Below, in pieces: positions 1 through 4,333 of a stretch of 9,606 nt of DNA. Origin of the DNA: Hyphomicrobiales bacterium (GTDB taxonomy: Bacteria; Pseudomonadota; Alphaproteobacteria; Rhizobiales; HXMU1428-3); the NCBI GenBank assembly GCA_021775385.1, contig JAJFHW010000129.1:1-9606 (forward strand). The letters are read 5' to 3'. A program made the translations under genes and the position numbers. The notes beneath the pieces are model-generated. The model made no database searches, was not told where the DNA came from, and was given only the letters and a program-made list of their open reading frames with translations. The first letter of the stretch is position 1. The number at the start of each line of letters is the position of its first letter.

Positions 1-669
1 AAAGCACACGATATAAAAGCAAAAGTTAGCAATACAAAAATTGCTGACTTTGATATTGTTCATGCAAAAATCAAAGCAAGTGATAATTGGCTAACCTTTC
101 ACATGCATGTCAGCGGAAAAGCAGGAAAAACCACACCAACACCTACAGGGAAATTAGAAGGTAGTAAGGTTTTTTCATATGTTTGGCCCACAAAAATAGA
201 CAGCTCAATTGTTGGATTTGAAAAGAAACAAGGCATCCTTGCTATGGCCATTACATCTCATCCAGATTTTGATGACACACCACTTTTTGACGAAAACGGA
301 GACGGCGACCTCGGGAATGATGGAACAGTTTGGCATTCGCACTGGGTTGTATTAGTTCCAGATAATGCATGTGGCAAAGGCGCTTTAAAAGTCAAAGATA
401 TACCCGCAGGCAGCAAACCAAAGCTTCCAATTACATGGCCAGGCCTACCTCTGTTAATAGATAGCCCCGGATACTCTCCAATCATAAATAAGCATACAGT
501 AGAAGTCCGTGTTCCTTTTAATAATGCAAAAGATTTAAAAGGTATGGCTTTTGATGGTGTAACAGCAGGTTTGCGAGTTAATGAAAGCGCTCATGCCCCG
601 CTCTTGTGCGTAGTCAATGTTTTTGATGTTGCCTCAGGAGACCTTTCACTACCAGGTAAAGTCAACTAA
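1..669 (+). CDS. Unrecognised, probably exported protein with WHSHW and calcium-loop-like motifs (5' end missing)
   Basis: The reading frame is open from the first base of the window, so the gene starts upstream. The ATG at 103 is internal (residue 35 of the 222 visible) and I do not take it as the start. I recognise no named family. Visible features are FHMHVSG near residues 33-39, a DENGDGDLGNDG stretch at residues 97-108, WHSHW at residues 111-115, and two cysteines (about 123 and 203). The DENGDGD stretch has Asp/Asn/Asp at the first three ligand positions of an EF-hand or dockerin loop, but Gly instead of Glu at position 12. There is no membrane segment in the visible part, and the composition (beta-rich, many Gly, Pro and Asp) suits a soluble periplasmic domain. 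His and Asp clusters make metal binding plausible, and a metal-efflux operon lies about 3 kb away; both are inference. A hairpin follows 17 bases after the stop codon. Confidence in the gene is high, in any function low. Confidence 0.85.
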   Translation, partial: KAHDIKAKVSNTKIADFDIVHAKIKASDNWLTFHMHVSGKAGKTTPTPTGKLEGSKVFSYVWPTKIDSSIVGFEKKQGILAMAITSHPDFDDTPLFDENGDGDLGNDGTVWHSHWVVLVPDNACGKGALKVKDIPAGSKPKLPITWPGLPLLIDSPGYSPIINKHTVEVRVPFNNAKDLKGMAFDGVTAGLRVNESAHAPLLCVVNVFDVASGDLSLPGKVN

Positions 670-686
670 TTAATTTTGATCAAAAA

Positions 687-724
687 AATAAGAAGGTGTT
701 TATAAGCTCAATCATCTTCTTATT
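687..724. terminator. Hairpin after the first gene, possible terminator
   Basis: Bases 687-698 pair with 713-724 in a 12-bp stem with one G-U pair and a 14-base loop, starting 17 bases after the stop at 667-669. On the plus strand the U-run is poor (the 3' arm itself is U-rich, then GUU). On the minus strand the stem is followed by seven T residues (complement of 682-688), a better intrinsic-terminator tail. It could work in both directions, although no minus-strand gene points at it inside the window. Confidence 0.45.
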
Positions 725-760
725 GTTACCATCTCCATCCAAAATTTATCGTCAGTCAAT

Positions 761-778
761 AATCAATTTTAATTGATT
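761..778. repeat. Perfect 8+8 inverted repeat in the spacer upstream of the SRPBCC gene
   Basis: AATCAATT at 761-768 is followed, after two T residues, by its exact reverse complement at 771-778. It lies in the 249-base gap (670-918), which holds no gene. A second, imperfect inverted repeat (787-793 with 796-802) follows directly. The position suits an operator, but the arms are pure AT apart from one base pair each, so chance is a real alternative. Confidence 0.3.
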
Positions 779-883
779 TAAATCCCTTCATATAAATGTG
801 AACCCTTATCGTTTTTAGCATTCTTGTTTGCTATGAAGGCATGACTATCACTCCATACCCCGACCAAATCGTCAAAGTTCAAT

Positions 884-892
884 TGCTATAAA
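884..892 (+). promoter_or_regulatory. Candidate extended -10 element for the SRPBCC gene
   Basis: TGCTATAAA reads as TG-N followed by TATAAA (887-892), an extended -10 pattern 26 bases before the TTG start at 919. No convincing -35 hexamer sits 16-18 bases upstream. If used, transcription would begin near 899, only about 20 bases before the start codon. This is a weak prediction. Confidence 0.25.
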
Positions 893-906
893 CAAGCTTA
901 AAATCG

Positions 907-910
907 AGGA
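907..910 (+). promoter_or_regulatory. Ribosome binding site supporting a TTG start
   Basis: AGGA (within cGAGGAc, 906-910) is eight bases before TTG at 919-921. With the in-frame stop at 889-891, this fixes the rare start codon. Confidence 0.6.
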
Positions 911-918
911 CAAAACAT

Positions 919-1539
919 TTGCGCTTTATTTCACTAAAACAATTAACAATATTTCTGAGTGCCATTATCCTCAACACTTTCACGTCAAATGCTTATTCCG
1001 GTGAAATCAATCTAACGAAAGAACAATCTAAAATTTTAAAACAGTATGGGCTTATAACCATAGTAGAACCAGATCCAAAAGGGGCGGCAGGCATGGTACA
1101 AGCGGTAATAGATATCCCCGTTTCCCCATCAATTCTTTGGGAAACAATGCTTGATTGCAAAGGCGCTAATCGATTTATAAAAGGATTGAAGCGGTGCCGT
1201 ATATTGAAAGAAGATCCTAAAGGGAAGTGGGATGTTAGAGAGCATGTTGTAAACTGGCTAGCTTTAATGCCAACAACGCGGTCAGAATTTCGTTCGGATT
1301 ATTTAAAATACCGCTCTATAAAATTCATGAGGACAGGTGGTGATTTGAAAATTTTAGAAGGAGAATGGAAACTCAAACCAGTACAAAGGGGAACAAAAAC
1401 ACGCCTAACTTACATGGCCCGCATCGATCCAGGAACAATCCTCCCTTCATCCATGATAAGAGCAGTTGTCGAAACAGATTTACCAAAAACTCTCAAAGCC
1501 CTCCGCAAAGAAGCCATTCGCCGCGATAACCAAAATTAA
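919..1539 (+). CDS. Exported SRPBCC/START-fold protein (polyketide cyclase-like)
   Basis: A 206-residue protein with an N-terminal signal peptide: Lys/Arg at residues 2-7, a hydrophobic core at about 9-18, and likely cleavage near SNA at 23-25. From about residue 55 to the end the pattern is that of the SRPBCC (START/Bet v 1-like) superfamily. It has 'IDIPVSPSILWETMLD' around helix 1, a long anti-parallel sheet region, and a C-terminal amphipathic helix with 'LPKTLKALRKEA'. Such domains form a hydrophobic ligand pocket. The secreted bacterial versions are mostly uncharacterised, so the ligand is unknown. Cys80 and Cys93 could form a disulfide in the periplasm. The start is TTG: an in-frame stop at 889-891 rules out anything further upstream, no ATG lies between, and AGGA at 907-910 sits eight bases before it. 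The gene converges on the cytochrome b561 gene, and their ends share one hairpin. Nothing nearby fixes its role. Confidence 0.85.
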   Translation: MRFISLKQLTIFLSAIILNTFTSNAYSGEINLTKEQSKILKQYGLITIVEPDPKGAAGMVQAVIDIPVSPSILWETMLDCKGANRFIKGLKRCRILKEDPKGKWDVREHVVNWLALMPTTRSEFRSDYLKYRSIKFMRTGGDLKILEGEWKLKPVQRGTKTRLTYMARIDPGTILPSSMIRAVVETDLPKTLKALRKEAIRRDNQN

Positions 1540-1559
1540 ATAAGAGCAGTCCTCTTATT
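1539..1559. terminator. Shared bidirectional terminator hairpin containing both stop codons
   Basis: AATAAGAG at 1539-1546 pairs perfectly with CTCTTATT at 1552-1559 around a five-base loop. The stem takes in the last base of the SRPBCC stop codon (1537-1539) and the whole stop codon of the cytochrome b561 gene (1555-1557, minus strand). On the minus strand it is followed by TAATTTTGG, a T-rich tail; on the plus strand the tail is weaker. The layout fits one compact terminator serving both convergent genes. Confidence 0.5.
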
Positions 1560-2079
1560 CATCCAATACACCAAATATCTGATGATAGATCCCAGCAAAA
1601 ATATGTAGAGCCAACATTGAATAGATCAAATAAGAAATTAGGCTATGAACCTCAATTGAAAAGCTATGTAAAAACTCATGCCTCTCTAAAAGAGCACCCA
1701 TTTCAAATTCAAAAAAATGAATTGATCCACCAGCTGCTAGTAAGATCATAAGTCCAATAACACATTGCAATATAACAACAAAATAAACCGTACGATGCAA
1801 TAACACTGCCGCAAATTTTTGCCAGTTTTTGATATTATAAGAATGAATAGGATTAAAATTCACATACCGCCAGATCAATCGAGAAAACATCAAACTAAGA
1901 AAAATCAATCCAAGAGAAGAATGGAGATGAACCAACCCTTGTCGTTCATCTCCATCTTTGAGGTCCTCAAAAAGCCCAGAATAATACACAATCGAGATAA
2001 GCAAAATCACACTCGACCAGTGTAACACTCTCGCCACAAACCCATATTGCGAAAAAGAGTTTTTAAGCTGCAAACTCAT
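1555..2079 (-). CDS. Cytochrome b561, di-haem membrane electron carrier
   Basis: A 174-residue integral membrane protein with four hydrophobic segments (about 16-34, 53-72, 95-115 and 145-168), the size and layout of bacterial CybB-type cytochrome b561. The likely haem ligands are all present: His20 (RVLHW), His53 (VHLHSSLG), His145 (EVHSLISY) and His159 (LALHIFAG). The spacing of 139 between the outer pair and 92 between the inner pair is close to that of E. coli CybB. The family moves electrons between the quinone pool and membrane or periplasmic partners, and CybB itself has been shown to act as a superoxide:ubiquinone oxidoreductase; the partner here is unknown. The ATG at 2079 is preceded by AAGGGA about ten bases upstream. 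The gene follows the small membrane protein by 27 bases on the same strand, so the two probably form one transcript. It ends in the shared hairpin at 1539-1559. Confidence 0.9.
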   Translation of the reverse strand: MSLQLKNSFSQYGFVARVLHWSSVILLISIVYYSGLFEDLKDGDERQGLVHLHSSLGLIFLSLMFSRLIWRYVNFNPIHSYNIKNWQKFAAVLLHRTVYFVVILQCVIGLMILLAAGGSIHFFEFEMGALLERHEFLHSFSIEVHSLISYLIYSMLALHIFAGIYHQIFGVLDE

Positions 2080-2106
2080 TGAAACAATTCCCTTAGTTAA
2101 TTGAAT

Positions 2107-2517
2107 TTATTTGAGGGAATATCTCAATAACTTAATAGCTCCCAGCCCATAACCAAATGTTGTAAGACTAAAAGAAACAACAACGAGAAGCAGAATAAAA
2201 GCACTCAAATCATTTCCAACAATTGCAGCCAATATAAACAACCCCGGATTAGTAAGAGAACCAATCGCCATGGACCATTGCACATATTTTGGTAAAGTAA
2301 TTTTTGAAGCATAAAACCCAAACAACAACATCGTCATCATTAGAAAATCCAAATGTGCTGATAAAAGCTTGTCCGGATGTTGAAAAAGATCGACCATAAA
2401 AGGAATTTTTACTAACTTAGTGAATGTTAAACACCAAGCTAAAATCAAACCTATTATTAAAGTTATGCAAGCCGTTCTTAGTAAAAGAACATTACCACCA
2501 TGTTGTACTCTAGACAT
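2107..2517 (-). CDS. Small four-helix membrane protein with an LSAHLDF motif, co-transcribed with cytochrome b561
   Basis: With the start chosen here the protein has 136 residues and four hydrophobic segments (about 11-31, 52-70, 78-100 and 106-130). The loop before helix 2 carries 'HPDKLLSAHLDF', with His47, His55 and Asp57. The size, four helices and a conserved AHL at the start of helix 2 resemble the hydroxylaminobenzene mutase (HabA)/styrene oxide isomerase group, where a helix-2 His binds haem b. I judge this only from motif and topology, and an unrelated membrane family is equally possible. The ATG at 2517 is preferred over the ATG at 2538 (seven residues longer) because GGGAGG lies five bases before it. 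The cytochrome b561 gene starts 27 bases after the stop, which suggests a joint redox or haem-related role. It is divergent from the AraC-family gene, with an inverted repeat between them. Confidence 0.75.
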   Translation of the reverse strand: MSRVQHGGNVLLLRTACITLIIGLILAWCLTFTKLVKIPFMVDLFQHPDKLLSAHLDFLMMTMLLFGFYASKITLPKYVQWSMAIGSLTNPGLFILAAIVGNDLSAFILLLVVVSFSLTTFGYGLGAIKLLRYSLK

Positions 2518-2522
2518 GTTAA

Positions 2523-2528
2523 CCTCCC
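2523..2528 (-). promoter_or_regulatory. Ribosome binding site deciding the start of the small membrane protein
   Basis: On the minus strand GGGAGG (complement of 2523-2528) is followed by TTAAC and then ATG at 2517-2515. This is near-ideal, whereas the ATG at 2538 has only AAGAA before it. Confidence 0.65.
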
Positions 2529-2548
2529 AATTAGACATTTCTTAAAGC

Positions 2549-2574
2549 TGGACAATTAATTGATATATCGTCCA
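2549..2574. promoter_or_regulatory. Inverted repeat in the divergent promoter region, candidate operator
   Basis: TGGAC (2549-2553) and GTCCA (2570-2574) are exact inverted arms around a 16-base AT-only core. The core contributes to two palindromes: CAATTAATTG (2553-2562) and GATATATC (2562-2569). The site sits between the two divergent genes, where it could control either or both, for example as an autoregulatory site. No good sigma-70 promoter could be aligned to it on either strand. Confidence 0.4.
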
Positions 2575-2634
2575 ATTCATTATTTTTTATAAGGAATCTA
2601 TCTTCTCTTTATACGTAAAAAGTAAGAGTGTGTT

Positions 2635-3642
2635 TTGCACGAGAGGGAGGAATCTCTTGCCTCAGCAGGAAGATCAAAAGGAATAAAAACATTGCAAACA
2701 TGTTTCAGCACTGAAGAAATACACCCACGTGAGCGCCTTACATATATGAGAGATGTCGCCTGCAAAACTTATGTAGAATTAGAATGCTTAACGCAAAGAG
2801 GCCCAAATTTCAGATCAAAAATCTGTACCGGACAAATTTCAGACCTCGGCTTATCAGAAGTCATAACAGATAAATGTGAAGTGATAAGAACGAAGGAAAA
2901 CATCAAAGGCTCATCAGCTAATGAAATTCTTCTAAGCATTCAACTCAATGGAACGTCAACTCTCGTTCAAGACAATCGTGAAGCCCGTCTAACACCTGGC
3001 CACTTTGCTATATATGACACCCAGCGCTGTTATCATTTACAAGTAGGGGAAAACACAAAACAACTTGTAATTAAAATTCCAAGACAACTTCTTGAAGCAA
3101 AACTAGGAAACCTTTCCCTTTTCACATCCCAAACGATGAGCTTTAAAAACCCGTTAAGCAAATTAGCACTCGGCTATATGTCAACACTTCCCTCAATTTG
3201 CGACAACCTAGAGGAAGAAAAAGCAAAAACAATCTCACAACAAACTGTAGAGATAATTTCGCATTCTTTTTCTCATGAATGTCAACATAACGGCACTCCT
3301 ATACTACAATCCCGCTTTACCACGTTGATGAGATTAAAGTCAGTCATAGAAACACATCTTAACAATCATGATTTCAAACCATCTAACGCCGCAGCTCTTG
3401 TTGGCATCAGCATTAGATATGCAAATGACCTCCTAAGTTCAGAAAACACATCTCTAGAAAAATACATTTACTCAAGACGCTTAGAAAGATGCCGCATAAA
3501 CCTAATTAACCCTGACTTAAAATCCTTGAGTATCTCAGAAATCGCCCATTCAAACGGCTTCCTAAGTGCCTCACATTTCTCAAGACGGTTTAAAGAAACT
3601 CACAAGATGACGCCGCTAGACTACCGAAAAGCTAAAATATAG
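2635..3642 (+). CDS. AraC-family transcriptional regulator
   Basis: Up to 335 residues. The N-terminal part (about 20-200) matches the AraC-binding-like domain type that opens with 'CFSTEEIHPRERLTYMRDV' and contains 'LTPGHFAIYDTQRCYHL', a cupin-like sensor or dimerisation domain. The C-terminal part (about 230-333) holds two helix-turn-helix units: the first around 248-272 and the second at about 299-332, with 'ISEIAHSNGFLSASHFSRRF' and then the TPLDYR ending typical of AraC/XylS proteins. The start is uncertain. An in-frame stop at 2623-2625 limits it to TTG at 2635 (weak AAGAG upstream) or TTG at 2692, which has AAGGAA eight bases before it and would start the protein at MQTCFSTEE. The better ribosome binding site favours 2692. 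It is divergent from the membrane-protein/cytochrome b561 pair and upstream of the copper operon in the same orientation, so either may be its target; the inducer cannot be read from the sequence. Confidence 0.9.
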   Translation: MHEREESLASAGRSKGIKTLQTCFSTEEIHPRERLTYMRDVACKTYVELECLTQRGPNFRSKICTGQISDLGLSEVITDKCEVIRTKENIKGSSANEILLSIQLNGTSTLVQDNREARLTPGHFAIYDTQRCYHLQVGENTKQLVIKIPRQLLEAKLGNLSLFTSQTMSFKNPLSKLALGYMSTLPSICDNLEEEKAKTISQQTVEIISHSFSHECQHNGTPILQSRFTTLMRLKSVIETHLNNHDFKPSNAAALVGISIRYANDLLSSENTSLEKYIYSRRLERCRINLINPDLKSLSISEIAHSNGFLSASHFSRRFKETHKMTPLDYRKAKI

Positions 3643-3663
3643 CGCTCAAGAGATTGTTATCCA

Positions 3664-3685
3664 TTTTAAAAGAAATCTTTTGAAA
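3664..3685. terminator. Hairpin after the AraC-family gene, possible weak terminator
   Basis: TTTTAAAAG (3664-3672) pairs with CTTTTGAAA (3677-3685) around AAAT: nine base pairs including one G-T. The U-run is missing downstream, so termination would be inefficient. Its 3' arm overlaps the -35 hexamer of the next promoter. Confidence 0.3.
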
Positions 3686-3708
3686 GAAACAGCATCTGTA
3701 AGTATACT
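3680..3708 (+). promoter_or_regulatory. Sigma-70-type promoter of the copper efflux operon
   Basis: TTGAAA (3680-3685) and TATACT (3703-3708) each match the consensus at five of six positions and are separated by exactly 17 bases. Transcription would start near 3715, giving a leader of about 40 bases before the ATG at 3756. A perfect inverted repeat, ACAG-CAT-CTGT (3689-3699), lies inside the spacer where a bound regulator would interfere with or remodel the promoter. The operon can therefore be expressed separately from the AraC-family gene. Confidence 0.6.
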
Positions 3709-3755
3709 CTTTAAAGAATTCCAAAATAAGTTAATCAAATCAGGTCCCAAAAATA

Positions 3756-4217
3756 ATGGCATATTTGCACAAAAAATTGATGAAAACCTTCATGGTTTTT
3801 ATTGTATTTTTTTCTGCCATTGCACCTGTTTATGGGTCAACTATCACCCCAGCTCTTAAATCTATTGCTTTCGGCCTACAAACAAAAAGCTCCACGATGA
3901 CAATGCCCTGCCATAAAACAGGGAGCGCTGAAACAGGTAAAATTAAAAACCAAAAACAAACAACCGATCAATCCGCTTGCTTCAAACATTGCTTACAATA
4001 TCTAAACGACCCCTGCTTGGTCTCTTTAAAGCTAGATGAAGAGTTACAATCAAACAAACAAACTTCTCAAAAATATTTCATCACTGAAATTCAAGAAATC
4101 ACCTCATTAATCCTTGCAGGTTTTTCAAACAAAGACCCACCACAGAAAATAATCACACTTGCCCCCCAAAAAGGGCTTTCTCCTCTACTACTGAAAACAT
4201 CTCGTTTCCGTCAATAA
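3756..4217 (+). CDS. Small exported Cys/His/Met-rich protein, candidate periplasmic copper binder
   Basis: A 153-residue protein with a signal peptide: Lys6, Lys7 and Lys10, a hydrophobic stretch at about 11-26, and likely cleavage after VYG at residue 27. The mature N-terminal half carries potential soft-metal ligands in two clusters: MTMPCH (Met48, Met50, Cys52, His53) and CFKHC (Cys75, His78, Cys79), with Cys87 shortly after. The second half is a plain Lys/Gln/Leu-rich tail with no motif I know. Short exported proteins with an MPCH motif are found beside copper efflux genes (DUF2946-like proteins are one such group), but I cannot assign this one to a named family. It is the first gene after the operon promoter and precedes the adaptor gene by 116 bases, so a role in carrying or sensing periplasmic Cu(I)/Ag(I) is a reasonable inference, perhaps in place of CusF. 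AGG at 3742-3744 is a modest ribosome binding site 11 bases before the ATG. The stop codon lies at the foot of the folded leader that follows. Confidence 0.75.
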   Translation: MAYLHKKLMKTFMVFIVFFSAIAPVYGSTITPALKSIAFGLQTKSSTMTMPCHKTGSAETGKIKNQKQTTDQSACFKHCLQYLNDPCLVSLKLDEELQSNKQTSQKYFITEIQEITSLILAGFSNKDPPQKIITLAPQKGLSPLLLKTSRFRQ

Positions 4218-4319
4218 ACGCGAATTGAACAGCTTGAAGATCTTATAAGATTTTCAGGTTCAGACGCTTTTTTGCCTTCAAAGGTCAGAAGCTATTCCTA
4301 TCTGTTCAATTTCGTTTTT
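4216..4319 (+). promoter_or_regulatory. Structured intergenic RNA (three-way junction) ending in a U-run; candidate attenuator
   Basis: Three stems can form together. The closing stem P1 pairs 4223-4232 with 4302-4311 (ten perfect pairs), a G-U at 4222/4312, a bulged C at 4221, then 4216-4220 with 4313-4317. P2 follows without a gap: 4233-4243 with 4248-4258 around TATA, with two G-U pairs. P3 pairs 4266-4271 with 4287-4292 and 4275-4277 with 4282-4284. The 3' arm of P1 runs into five T residues (4315-4319), just before the ribosome binding site AAGG (4322-4325) of the adaptor gene. The 5' arm starts inside the TAA stop (4215-4217) of the upstream gene, so a terminating ribosome would cover P1. 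This could be a partial terminator, an RNA-processing barrier or a ligand-sensing leader. It matches no riboswitch class I can recognise. Confidence 0.5.
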
Positions 4320-4333
4320 AAAAGGCGAGCGAT

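Noticed and set aside
103..669. ATG at 103 as the start of the first gene
   Set aside because: The frame stays open to base 1 and the preceding residues have the same character. The ATG lies inside FHMHVSG, so the gene is more likely cut by the window edge.
1819..2025. 68-codon plus-strand open frame opposite cytochrome b561
   Set aside because: It lies within the coding region of a clear cytochrome b561 with all four haem ligands, and its own translation is a basic, motif-free sequence.
2107..2538. Longer form of the small membrane protein starting at ATG 2538
   Set aside because: GGGAGG stands five bases before the ATG at 2517 and would be translated if 2538 were used; the upstream ATG has no good ribosome binding site.
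2550..2593. TTGATA (2560-2565) with TATAAG or TTTTAT as a promoter for the AraC-family gene
   Set aside because: The spacers come out at 19-22 bases and the hexamers are poor; in such AT-rich DNA this is expected by chance.
3643..3755. CueR/MerR-type copper operator before the operon
   Set aside because: The promoter spacer is 17 bases rather than 19-20, and no ACCTTCC/GGAAGGT-like arms are present.
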